A stretch of DNA of 64,000 bases from Spirosoma linguale DSM 74 (GTDB taxonomy: Bacteria; Bacteroidota; Bacteroidia; Cytophagales; Spirosomataceae): contig CP001769.1 in the NCBI GenBank assembly GCA_000024525.1, positions 1,281,001-1,345,000 of the forward strand, given 5' to 3'. A model generated the notes under the pieces. It made no database searches, was not told where the DNA came from, and saw only the letters and a program-made list of their open reading frames with translations. A program made the translations under genes and the position numbers. Below, piece by piece: positions 35,264 to 42,318 of this stretch. How positions within the stretch are numbered: position 1 is the stretch's first letter; each line of letters starts with the position of its first letter.

Positions 35264-35794
35264 ATGAAAAACCTAATTGCCCTTTTTACTTTCCTGTTAG
35301 CAACGGTATCGGTTGCGCAGGCGCAGGACAATAAAGCACCCGCAAGCCCTAAAGTGACCGTTGAAAGTCCAGATAAAAACATTAAAGTAGTGTATGGTCA
35401 GCCCTCCAAAAGAGGTCGGGTTATTTTTGGCGCCGACGGATCGAACAGCCTGGAGAAATACGGTAAAGTATGGCGTACCGGCGCCAACGACGCCACCGAA
35501 GTGACCTTCAAGAGCGACGTTATGTTTGGCGGTAAAATGGTTAAAGCAGGGACCTATACACTGTTCACTATTCCCGGTGAAAAAGAGTGGAGCGTTATTC
35601 TGAATGGTACGCTGGGTCAGTGGGGTGCCTATGATTACGAAAAAGTCAAAGGAACGGATGTCGCAACGGTTAAAGTCCCCGTTTCCATGAACAAAGCACC
35701 AATCGAAAAATTAACCATTACGCCCGCTAACAGCAGCATTTCTATTGGCTGGGATAACATGACCATTTCGGTGCCTGTTATGAAACACGGCTGA
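35264..35794 (+). CDS. Exported DUF2911 domain protein
   Basis: 176 aa with signal peptide MKNLIALFTFLLATVSVAQAQ. The mature protein is one DUF2911 domain: VTVESPDKNIKVVYGQPSKRGRVIFG..GKVWRTGANDATEVTFKSDVMFGGKMVKAGTYTLFTIPGEKEWSVILN is the family's hallmark run (given here only as landmarks from residue 27 to 112). The GANDATE and YTLFTIP blocks are strongest. It is a periplasmic beta-rich protein of unknown function, very common in Bacteroidota. A TTTACTTTGTAAC sequence upstream is a -7-like candidate. Ends in a strong intrinsic terminator. Confidence 0.9.
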   Translation: MKNLIALFTFLLATVSVAQAQDNKAPASPKVTVESPDKNIKVVYGQPSKRGRVIFGADGSNSLEKYGKVWRTGANDATEVTFKSDVMFGGKMVKAGTYTLFTIPGEKEWSVILNGTLGQWGAYDYEKVKGTDVATVKVPVSMNKAPIEKLTITPANSSISIGWDNMTISVPVMKHG

Positions 35795-35821
35795 GGAAAA
35801 GGTCTGAAATAACGAAGTAGT

Positions 35822-35863
35822 ACAAAAAAGAGGTCTCGCTTTCAAGTGAGATCTCTTTTTTGT
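35822..35863 (+). terminator. Intrinsic terminator after the DUF2911 gene
   Basis: ACAAAAAAGAG (35822-35832) pairs with CTCTTTTTTGT (35853-35863) with a nearly paired interior (TCTCgCTT/AAGtGAGA) and a T-run. A-rich and T-rich flanks make it possibly two-way. Confidence 0.85.
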
Positions 35864-36038
35864 TATCTGATTGTTTTACAGTGGGTTACTGTCAGTTTGT
35901 GAGGTGGCAAACGTAAAATTTGTTCTTTGCGTATCTCATTTGCTCCATTTAATAACTGTTTGTTAATTAAATTGCGCCTAAGTGATTAACAAACAAACGT
36001 TTATCACGTTATTTGTAAAACGCACTAACGGATACCAG

Positions 36039-36905
36039 ATGATGAAACGCTACCTGCTGTATATACTGCTCGGCTTAGCTGTTGTGCCTGCTTTTGGGCA
36101 GGGTGTGACGGACTATTACCGATTGCCAGCGCGAAGTCATCAATATGACCGACTGCTTACCCGTTATGGTGGTCCTTACATCCAAAGTCGCTGGTATGCT
36201 TCTCTGGAGGGGTTTATCCGGACAGATCGTGCCAAGCTCGATAATTCCTTAAACGGGCTCATCGAAAGTGACCTGGTAGGAAAGCCTGGCTGGGGTGCAG
36301 TCGTTGGCTGGGTTTACCGTGAACGCTGGGCTGTTGAAGGCGGATATGCCCGGATGCCCATTCACACACAGGTCTCGGTAACGAGTGCCAACTCACCCTT
36401 AGTCTTTCGGTATAGCAACGCCCGTAACGCCTTTGTTTTACGGGGCAAACGTCTTCTTTTATCAACGAATAAACCCTGGCTTCGGTCGGGTTTCTGGCTA
36501 AGTGGCGGGTTGTGGGTTGTGCCAAATACCGGGCAGCAGGAAGGCCGTTTTTCACTAATTGGCTATAGTTATTACGGACGCCGGGAAACCCCCGATACCC
36601 TACGGCTGACCAGCCAGACGAACACCAATGTAAATTTAACAGCCCTGGCCGAAGTGGGTGCCGAGTACAACGTACGCTTGAGCAAAGCCGTTGACCTTGG
36701 CTTTTCGGTTCGCCGGTTCTGGGGAATTGGCAGCGCTTTAACGACCGATGTTACGTATAGTATTAATCGTACGGCGGTACAACAGGCGCAGCTTTCCGGT
36801 TCTGGTACGGGCATGAGTTATGGCATGACGCTCCGGTATACTTTCTCGACGAAACGGAAGCTAGGGAATGCGCTGGAGGTTCGCGGAAAAGCGTCGCGAT
36901 TGTAA
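36039..36905 (+). CDS. Exported barrel-like protein of unknown function
   Basis: About 288 aa. The signal peptide starts at MMKRYLLYILLGLAVVPAFGQ (ATG 36039 or 36042; the earlier 35982 frame start is not needed). The mature part is rich in alternating aromatic strands: WYASLEGFIRTDRAKLD, GWGAVVGWVYRERWAVEGGYARMP, WLRSGFWLSGGLWVVP, TALAEVGAEYNVRLSKAVDLGFSVRRFW, MSYGMTLRYTFSTKRK. That pattern suggests an outer-membrane beta barrel of about 8-10 strands. I do not recognise the family. Its 3' end faces the NmrA-like gene 11 bases away, one of the few convergent pairs without a palindrome. Confidence 0.72.
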   Translation: MMKRYLLYILLGLAVVPAFGQGVTDYYRLPARSHQYDRLLTRYGGPYIQSRWYASLEGFIRTDRAKLDNSLNGLIESDLVGKPGWGAVVGWVYRERWAVEGGYARMPIHTQVSVTSANSPLVFRYSNARNAFVLRGKRLLLSTNKPWLRSGFWLSGGLWVVPNTGQQEGRFSLIGYSYYGRRETPDTLRLTSQTNTNVNLTALAEVGAEYNVRLSKAVDLGFSVRRFWGIGSALTTDVTYSINRTAVQQAQLSGSGTGMSYGMTLRYTFSTKRKLGNALEVRGKASRL

Positions 36906-36916
36906 TCGAATACCAG

Positions 36917-37801
36917 CTAGTTCCATACATTACGGAAATCACGGGCAAATTGCCGGAAGGGTATTGGCTGACGTTTCAGCAACCGTTCAGTTTCGGACGT
37001 GAGCCCTGCCGCCTTCCCTAACTTCGATACGGTATAGAGGGCTGTCATAATCAAGATAAAGCCAAGGGGTAGCTTCTCCTTCTGCCACTTCTGCCAGATA
37101 AAGCGCAGAATCGATGGGTTACGGTACGTTATTTTTCTGCCAAGAACGTCCGTTAAAATCTGCGCTATTTCGGTATACGTTAACGCTTCGGAGCCGGTTA
37201 GCTCGTACCCCTGATTTATAAATTCCTCCGGCCCACCCGTTAATACCAAAGCGGCAATAGCGCTGATATCCCGCACATCAATAAAACTGGTTCGGCCATG
37301 ACCGGCAGGTACGAAAATCTCATCCCGAAGTCGTATTTCGTCCCGATGCGTTGTGCTTAAATTCTGCATGAAAAAGCTCGGTCGTAAGAATGTATACGGC
37401 AATCCCGCTTCCCGAATCAGCTTCTCAATTTTATGGTGGGGTGTCACCGGGTTGTTTTCTACGCCTTGCAGCGATAGAAAGACCACTTGTCTGACGTTAG
37501 CGCGTTGCATAGCGTCGATAAACGGCTTAAAGTATTTATCAACGTCGGCCAGCTGCGGGGGACGAACCAGTAAAATGCGACTCACACCCGCCAGCGCAGC
37601 ATCGAACGTGGCCGGATTTTCGAAGTCTAGGCAAACGGTTTCGTCAGCTTCAAGGCCCGAGCTTTCCGTTGACTGACCTGGCGACCGTAATCCGGCTATG
37701 ACCGTAAACTTTTGTTTATCCGGGTGTTTTATCAGGTCGGCCAGTGTTGCCAGACCTACATTGCCGGTAGCTCCGGTAATGAGTATGCGTTCGGTTGTCA
37801 T
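36917..37801 (-). CDS. NmrA/SDR-type NAD(P)-binding protein
   Basis: 294 aa atypical short-chain dehydrogenase of the NmrA/TMR group. The N-terminus MTTERILITGATGNVGLATLADLIKHP carries the GxxGxxG dinucleotide-binding motif. Other blocks: VCLDFENPATFDAALAGVSRILLVRPPQLADV, VRQVVFLSLQGVENNPVTPHHKIEKLIREAGLPYTFLRPSFFMQNL, FIDVRDISAIAALVL and YELTGSEALTYTEIAQIL. No Tyr-xxx-Lys catalytic pair is evident, so it may be a sensor or quinone-type reductase as others in this group. ATG 37801 used; a GTG at 37804 adds one residue. Divergent from sialate O-acetylesterase; function otherwise unknown. Confidence 0.85.
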   Translation of the reverse strand: MTTERILITGATGNVGLATLADLIKHPDKQKFTVIAGLRSPGQSTESSGLEADETVCLDFENPATFDAALAGVSRILLVRPPQLADVDKYFKPFIDAMQRANVRQVVFLSLQGVENNPVTPHHKIEKLIREAGLPYTFLRPSFFMQNLSTTHRDEIRLRDEIFVPAGHGRTSFIDVRDISAIAALVLTGGPEEFINQGYELTGSEALTYTEIAQILTDVLGRKITYRNPSILRFIWQKWQKEKLPLGFILIMTALYTVSKLGKAAGLTSETERLLKRQPIPFRQFARDFRNVWN

Positions 37802-37910
37802 CACAAGAGGAAGTTTTATCCGTCAATAAGGATAAATGTAGAATTTTATCTTTTATGTTCGCGCCACGCTCACAGGCTGACAGAATACTTATTTTAACCA
37901 CTGATTTCGC

Positions 37911-39869
37911 ATGAATCGTTTAACAGGACGTTTCCTATTTTTATGTCTTTTAACCGCACAAACGGGCTTTGCCGATGTTCGCTTGCCAAACGTCTTCGGT
38001 TCCCATATGGTCTTGCAGCGCCGAAAGCCGGTGCCGGTATGGGGCTGGGCCGATGCCGGTGAGAAAGTAACCGTAACAATCGCCAGTCAGACCAAAACAA
38101 CGAAAGCGGGTAAAGACGGGAAATGGCGTATTGCCCTCGATCCCATGGAGGCAGGTGGTCCGTATCAACTGCTGGTGAAAGGTAAAAAGAATACTGTTTC
38201 CTTTGACGACGTGCTAACGGGTGAAGTCTGGATTTGCTCCGGGCAGTCGAACATGGAGTGGCCGTTGGCAGCCGCGGCCAATGCCAAAACGGAAATTCCG
38301 CTGGCAAACTACCCCAACATCCGGCAGTTATTGGTTAAAAAAGACCTCAGCCTGACACCGAAAGAGAATATTGAAGGAAGCTGGAGTGTGTGTACACCGG
38401 CAACCGCTCCCCAGTTTACGGCTGTCGGGTACTTCTTTGCCAAACAACTGCAAAAAGAGCTGAACGTTCCGATTGGGTTAATTAACACCTCCTGGGGCGG
38501 CACTCATTCCGAAACCTGGACCAGCCGCGAAGCCATGAACCAGCATGATGAACTAAAGTTAGTAGCTGGAAAATTGCCTGCCACAGATGAAGAGGTTATA
38601 AAAAGCGGTGCCGCTCGCACGCAGGCCTTGCTGAAAACGCAGCAGGGTGGATTACCAACCGCCACCGAAGAGCAAACCTGGGCCAGCGCCACCCTGAATG
38701 ATAGTGACTGGAAAACCATGAACATGCCCGGCGACTGGGAGTGGGGCGGCTTACCGACGCTGGATGGCGTGGTGTGGTTTCGTCAGGAGATTACCATTCC
38801 CGAGGGCAGTAAGCTGCAAAAAGTAACGCTGCATATGGACTCGGTCGATGACAACGATTCGACGTTTGTCAACGGGCAGTTGGTGGGCAGCACTAAAGGG
38901 AGAGGTGTCCGCGCGTACATACTGCCCGAAGGATTGCTGAAGCCGGGCCGGAACGTGGTAGCGGTGCGGGTAACGGATACGGGTGGAAGCGGAGGGCTGA
39001 TGGGTGAGCCTCAAAAGCTTAACTTATCAGGCGATGGACTCATGATTCCGTTGGCGGGTCAATGGAAGTACCGGGTTGCGAATGTGTTTGCGTCCTCCTA
39101 CAAGCCAGGACCTAATACCTATGCTACACAGCTTTTCAACGCTATGCTTAATCCGCTCATTCCGTATGCCATTCAGGGGACGATCTGGTACCAGGGAGAG
39201 TCAAACGCGGGTCGGGCGTACCAATATCGAAAAACGTTTCCGCTTATGATTCAGGATTGGCGTCAGCATTGGGGGTACGATTTTCCGTTCCTGTTCGTTC
39301 AGTTAGCCAGTTTCAACGCAGCTAACGGAGACAGCAGACGCGGGAGTGGCTGGGCTGAACTTCGGGAAGCGCAAACGATGACGCTCCAACTGCCCAATAC
39401 GGGCATGGCCGTAACGTCCGATATTGGTGAGCGGTTGGATATTCACCCAAAAAATAAACTGGACGTTGGGAATCGGTTAGCTGCTGAAGCGATGCGGGTT
39501 GCTTACGCCAAAGCGGGCGATGCCTCACGCGGGCCTATGTTCGACAAAATGACCGTTGATGGCAACCGGGCCGTACTGACGTTTCGCAGCGTGGGCAGCG
39601 GTTTAATAGCCAAAGACAAGTATGGCTATTTAAAGGGCTTTGAAGTAGCGGGCGCTGATCAAAAGTTTTACTATGCCAAAGCTGAAATTCAGGGAAATTC
39701 GGTTGTTGTTCATGCCGATTCTGTGACGGCACCGGTGGCCGTTCGGTATGGCTGGGCAGATGATAACGGCGATGTAAACCTCTACAACCAGGAAAATTTC
39801 CCGGCCGTACCCTTCCGTACCGATACCTGGAAAGGAATTACCGAAGCCGCTAAGTTTGGGGAGCAGTAA
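37911..39869 (+). CDS. Exported sialate O-acetylesterase (SASA/SGNH family)
   Basis: 652 aa with signal peptide MNRLTGRFLFLCLLTAQTGFA. SGNH hydrolase removing O-acetyl groups from sialic acids or other acetylated glycans. The first third has LPNVFGSHMVLQRRKPVPVWGWADAGEKVTVTI, then ICSGQSNMEWPL with the catalytic Ser. NTSWGGTHSETW is the Gly block; IQGTIWYQGESNAGRAYQYRKTFPLMIQDWR carries the Asn; the catalytic Asp-His is DIGERLDIHPKNKLDVG near residue 515. A jelly-roll domain (about residues 255-390) is inserted in the middle, as in larger family members. Probably acts on plant or host glycans outside the inner membrane. Convergent with DUF4174 across a large repeat. Confidence 0.92.
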   Translation: MNRLTGRFLFLCLLTAQTGFADVRLPNVFGSHMVLQRRKPVPVWGWADAGEKVTVTIASQTKTTKAGKDGKWRIALDPMEAGGPYQLLVKGKKNTVSFDDVLTGEVWICSGQSNMEWPLAAAANAKTEIPLANYPNIRQLLVKKDLSLTPKENIEGSWSVCTPATAPQFTAVGYFFAKQLQKELNVPIGLINTSWGGTHSETWTSREAMNQHDELKLVAGKLPATDEEVIKSGAARTQALLKTQQGGLPTATEEQTWASATLNDSDWKTMNMPGDWEWGGLPTLDGVVWFRQEITIPEGSKLQKVTLHMDSVDDNDSTFVNGQLVGSTKGRGVRAYILPEGLLKPGRNVVAVRVTDTGGSGGLMGEPQKLNLSGDGLMIPLAGQWKYRVANVFASSYKPGPNTYATQLFNAMLNPLIPYAIQGTIWYQGESNAGRAYQYRKTFPLMIQDWRQHWGYDFPFLFVQLASFNAANGDSRRGSGWAELREAQTMTLQLPNTGMAVTSDIGERLDIHPKNKLDVGNRLAAEAMRVAYAKAGDASRGPMFDKMTVDGNRAVLTFRSVGSGLIAKDKYGYLKGFEVAGADQKFYYAKAEIQGNSVVVHADSVTAPVAVRYGWADDNGDVNLYNQENFPAVPFRTDTWKGITEAAKFGEQ

Positions 39870-39873
39870 GAAC

Positions 39874-40040
39874 CGGGATTTTAACCAGATTTGAAGGATT
39901 GAACAAGATTGCTACCAAGAGGATTTTAAAGATTAATTAATCTTTAAAATCTCGATTCTGCGTTCGTCACCCAAACCGGCAATCGAATCCTTCTTTGGGT
40001 AGCAATCCTGTCTAATCCTTTAAATCTTGCTAAAATCCCG
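39874..40040. repeat. Large imperfect inverted repeat with an inner perfect palindrome
   Basis: Outer arms of about 43 bases, 39874-39916 and 39998-40040, pair with about six mismatches; the words are AACCGGGATT, GATTTGAAGGATT and ACAAGATTGCTACC. Inside is a 30-base perfect palindrome at 39922-39951 (GATTTTAAAGATTAA and its complement). Related to the solo element at 6117-6152. Lies between convergent genes. Confidence 0.8.
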
Positions 40041-40057
40041 CGGGGCCGCCCGTGCGG

Positions 40058-40495
40058 TCACTGTTTACTTTCCTGCTTGCGCATCGGCATGCTGTCGATG
40101 GTTCTGAACAGCTCCTTTACGTCAACGGGTTTATGATATGTTTGCTTGATACCGCCGTCTTTTCCAATGAGCCAGGCAACAAAATTATCGGCGGGGTTGA
40201 GCTTGTAATCGTGCATCAGAAACTGGCGATCCGGCTCCATCACTAATGAGGCTATCAGGACAATCACATCCAAATCACGCTCATCAACTCCAGCCCGTTC
40301 TTCATTCAGTGCTTCCTGTTGCTGCAAGCTATAATGCTGGGCATCGTCGCGGCTATAAATTAATAAAACACGCCGATGGTCTTTCTTTTCGGTCAATATC
40401 GCCTTGAGCGACTTTTGCTGATTTGCTACACTTTCCATAACAAAGGTTAATCCCATTAGCAGGATTGTCAACGATATCAACCAATAGCCTCGCAT
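40058..40495 (-). CDS. DUF4174 domain protein
   Basis: 145 aa with an N-terminal signal or anchor (MRGYWLISLTILLMGLTFVMESVA). The rest matches DUF4174, a thioredoxin-fold-like family: RRVLLIYSRDDAQHYSLQQQEAL, VDERDLDVIVLIASL, and the C-terminal NFVAWLIGKDGGIKQTYHKPVDVKELFRTIDSMPMRKQE, where LIGKDGGxK and IDxMPMRxxE are the most conserved parts. No CxxC pair, so no redox thioredoxin activity is expected. Periplasmic side. Function unknown. Upstream is the GroES-like gene on the same strand with a hairpin between. Confidence 0.85.
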   Translation of the reverse strand: MRGYWLISLTILLMGLTFVMESVANQQKSLKAILTEKKDHRRVLLIYSRDDAQHYSLQQQEALNEERAGVDERDLDVIVLIASLVMEPDRQFLMHDYKLNPADNFVAWLIGKDGGIKQTYHKPVDVKELFRTIDSMPMRKQESKQ

Positions 40496-40505
40496 AGTGT
40501 TTGCT

Positions 40506-40564
40506 GTAAAGCGGCTGGGAAACCGCCGGTTTGTTGGTACGCCAGCGGCTTCCCGGCCGCTTAC
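40506..40564. terminator. Hairpin between the GroES-like and DUF4174 genes
   Basis: GTAAAGCGGCTGGGAAACCGCCGG pairs with the CCAGCGGCTTCCCGGCCGCTTAC arm (about 40506-40529 and 40542-40564) with a few mismatches. It starts one base after the GroES-like stop, minus strand. There is no strong T-run. Confidence 0.6.
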
Positions 40565-40939
40565 TTATAAATCTTCCAGTCGCTCCAGCATCAAAATCGA
40601 CCCCTGCGGAACGATCACATATTGCTCCCCTTCGTACTGCAACTCGATGGCGTTGCGCTGTAAATAGAGGGCTACATCGCCTTCCTGTGCCTGAAGCGGC
40701 ATATATTTCACTTTTTCTTCGGTTTCTTTCCAGGGTTCATCTTCTGTGGGTGCAGGGATAGGGTAGCCCGGCCCTACCTTAATAACATACCCGGACTGGA
40801 CTTGTTCTTTTTCCTGAACCGTTGGGGGTAAGTACAAGCCACTGGACGTACGGTCGGAAGGGTCTTTAGGTTTAATCAGAACCCGGTCGCCTACCACGAT
40901 CAGGCGTTTTAATTTATTATCAGGAGTAATGCCAATCAT
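40565..40939 (-). CDS. GroES-like co-chaperone fold protein
   Basis: 124 aa chaperonin-10-like protein. KLKRLIVVGDRVLIKPKDPSDRTSSGLYLPPTVQEKEQVQSGYVIKVGPGYP is the GroES barrel with its mobile-loop position; the C-terminal GDVALYLQRNAIELQYEGEQYVIVPQGSILMLE is the end strand pair. It has a central insertion PIPAPTEDEPWKETEEKVKYMPL absent from typical 95-aa GroES. No groL is adjacent, so it is probably a GroES-like paralogue and not the main GroES. ATG 40939 chosen; the ORF extends upstream without conservation. Confidence 0.85.
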   Translation of the reverse strand: MIGITPDNKLKRLIVVGDRVLIKPKDPSDRTSSGLYLPPTVQEKEQVQSGYVIKVGPGYPIPAPTEDEPWKETEEKVKYMPLQAQEGDVALYLQRNAIELQYEGEQYVIVPQGSILMLERLEDL

Positions 40940-41071
40940 AGCGATTAAGAGGAGTAAGTCATTCGTCCAACATTGGTAGGGAGTAGACAAAAATCGGGCA
41001 AATCTCGACAATAAGTCAAAATGTCAGCGAAAGGGCGCTAATGACGGATCAGGCACCCCTGACAAGTTTAC

Positions 41072-41284
41072 TTAAGGAACGGGGTCGTAGCCATGACCGC
41101 CCCAGGGATGGCACCTGCCCATTCGCTTCAGGCCCATCCAGCCACCGCGTACTGCGCCGTGCTTTTGAATGGCTTCCACCATGTATTGCGAACAGGAGGG
41201 TGTATACCGGCAGGCATTCGGGAAATAAGGAGATAGCGCGGCCTGGTAAATTCTGACCAGTCCGATTAGAATTGACTTCATCAT
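41072..41284 (-). CDS. yidD: Membrane protein insertion efficiency factor YidD
   Basis: 70 aa (69 from the second Met). YidD sits at the inner membrane and aids YidC/Sec insertion. Every family landmark is present: an amphipathic N-terminus [21 protein letters not shown], then [46 protein letters not shown] (three conserved Cys in order and [12 protein letters not shown]). Two overlapping ATGs at 41284 and 41281; a long upstream extension is antisense to the lgt leader and is not credible. Divergent from lgt. Confidence 0.93.
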   Translation of the reverse strand: MMKSILIGLVRIYQAALSPYFPNACRYTPSCSQYMVEAIQKHGAVRGGWMGLKRMGRCHPWGGHGYDPVP

Positions 41285-41328
41285 GAACTCGTAAACACGA
41301 AAACAGCCAAAAACTTTCCCGCAATCTG

Positions 41329-41336
41329 TATCTTTG
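41329..41336 (+). promoter_or_regulatory. -7 box of the lgt promoter
   Basis: TATCTTTG fits TAnnTTTG exactly and ends 30 bases before the lgt ATG. No TTG at the right distance upstream, so only the -7 element is supported. Confidence 0.4.
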
Positions 41337-41366
41337 CCAATATCGCGTATAATACACTCGTTTATC

Positions 41367-42212
41367 ATGCTTCAATACGTTATCTGGGAGGTTAATCCCG
41401 AAATTTTCCACATTGGCTCATTCTCGGTGCGCTGGTACGGGCTGCTTTTCGCGCTGGGTTTCCTGATTGGTATGCAGGTCATGAGCCATGTTTTCAAGAA
41501 AGAAAATAAACCCCTTGCCGACACCGATTCGTTATTGATTTACATGGTCGTCTCTACCATTCTGGGGGCTCGTATTGGCCATTTTCTGTTTTATGAACCG
41601 GAGGTATTGTTGCATCATCCACTAACCGTTATCACTCCGCCCTTTGCGGGTTTAGCCAGCCATGGTGCTTTGGTGGGTATTTTGCTGGGTCTTTGGCTCT
41701 ATTCCCGCCGGAAAGAAAGCCGCCTGACGAATCAGACATTCTTGTGGGTGACCGACCGCATCGCTATTGTGGTAGCACTGGCCGGAGCGTGTATCCGGTT
41801 TGGTAATTTAATGAATTCCGAGATTGTAGGCCGTCCGACGGATGTGCCCTGGGCGTTCGTATTTATGAATAACAATGAGTACGCCAAGATACCCCGCCAC
41901 CCGGCCCAATTGTACGAATCGCTGTCGTGTCTGGTGCTGTTCTTTGGCCTGTTGTGGTTCTGGAATCGGCACAAAGAGCGGACGCCACGGGGTAGTATGC
42001 TCGGTATATTTCTGATCTGGATTTTCGGACTCCGTTTCTTCTACGAATACCTGAAAGAGAATCAGGTTCCCTTCGAAGATAGCCTGCCGCTCAATGTTGG
42101 GCAACTTTTGAGTATTCCGGCGGTGTTGCTGGGTATTTATTTTCTTGTTCGCAGTTACCGTCTGCCGGTTCCGGTCCTTGCCCCGGAAGAGCCAAAGACG
42201 GTACAATCGTAG
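41367..42212 (+). CDS. lgt: Prolipoprotein diacylglyceryl transferase
   Basis: Adds diacylglycerol to lipoprotein cysteines at the inner membrane, the first lipoprotein maturation step; several lipoproteins in this window depend on it. 281 aa, seven membrane helices. Motifs: [49 protein letters not shown] (catalytic His region), [21 protein letters not shown] (the Lgt signature Arg-x-Gly-Asn..) and [13 protein letters not shown] with the conserved His-Pro-x-Q-x-YE. ATG 41367 chosen over an upstream start at 41334 which overlaps the -7 box. Followed by the S9 peptidase gene on the same strand. Confidence 0.96.
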   Translation: MLQYVIWEVNPEIFHIGSFSVRWYGLLFALGFLIGMQVMSHVFKKENKPLADTDSLLIYMVVSTILGARIGHFLFYEPEVLLHHPLTVITPPFAGLASHGALVGILLGLWLYSRRKESRLTNQTFLWVTDRIAIVVALAGACIRFGNLMNSEIVGRPTDVPWAFVFMNNNEYAKIPRHPAQLYESLSCLVLFFGLLWFWNRHKERTPRGSMLGIFLIWIFGLRFFYEYLKENQVPFEDSLPLNVGQLLSIPAVLLGIYFLVRSYRLPVPVLAPEEPKTVQS

Positions 42213-42277
42213 AAGGATTGCGACCACTATTGGTTAGAAACCTAAACGCTCAATAAGACGGGTTCGCGGAAATGGTG

Positions 42278-42285
42278 TATTTTTG
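42278..42285 (+). promoter_or_regulatory. -7 box of the S9 peptidase promoter
   Basis: TATTTTTG matches TAnnTTTG. It overlaps a possible TTG start at 42283, which argues that the true start lies downstream; GTG 42319 leaves a leader of about 28 bases. No good TTG -33 box is seen. Confidence 0.4.
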
Positions 42286-42318
42286 ACGGTGTCTTACCTC
42301 AATCATACACTTCATTCC

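Noticed and set aside
42283..42318. Upstream TTG start for the S9 peptidase
   Set aside because: The TTG falls inside a TAnnTTTG promoter box, and the added residues put charged and polar sequence before an already complete signal peptide.
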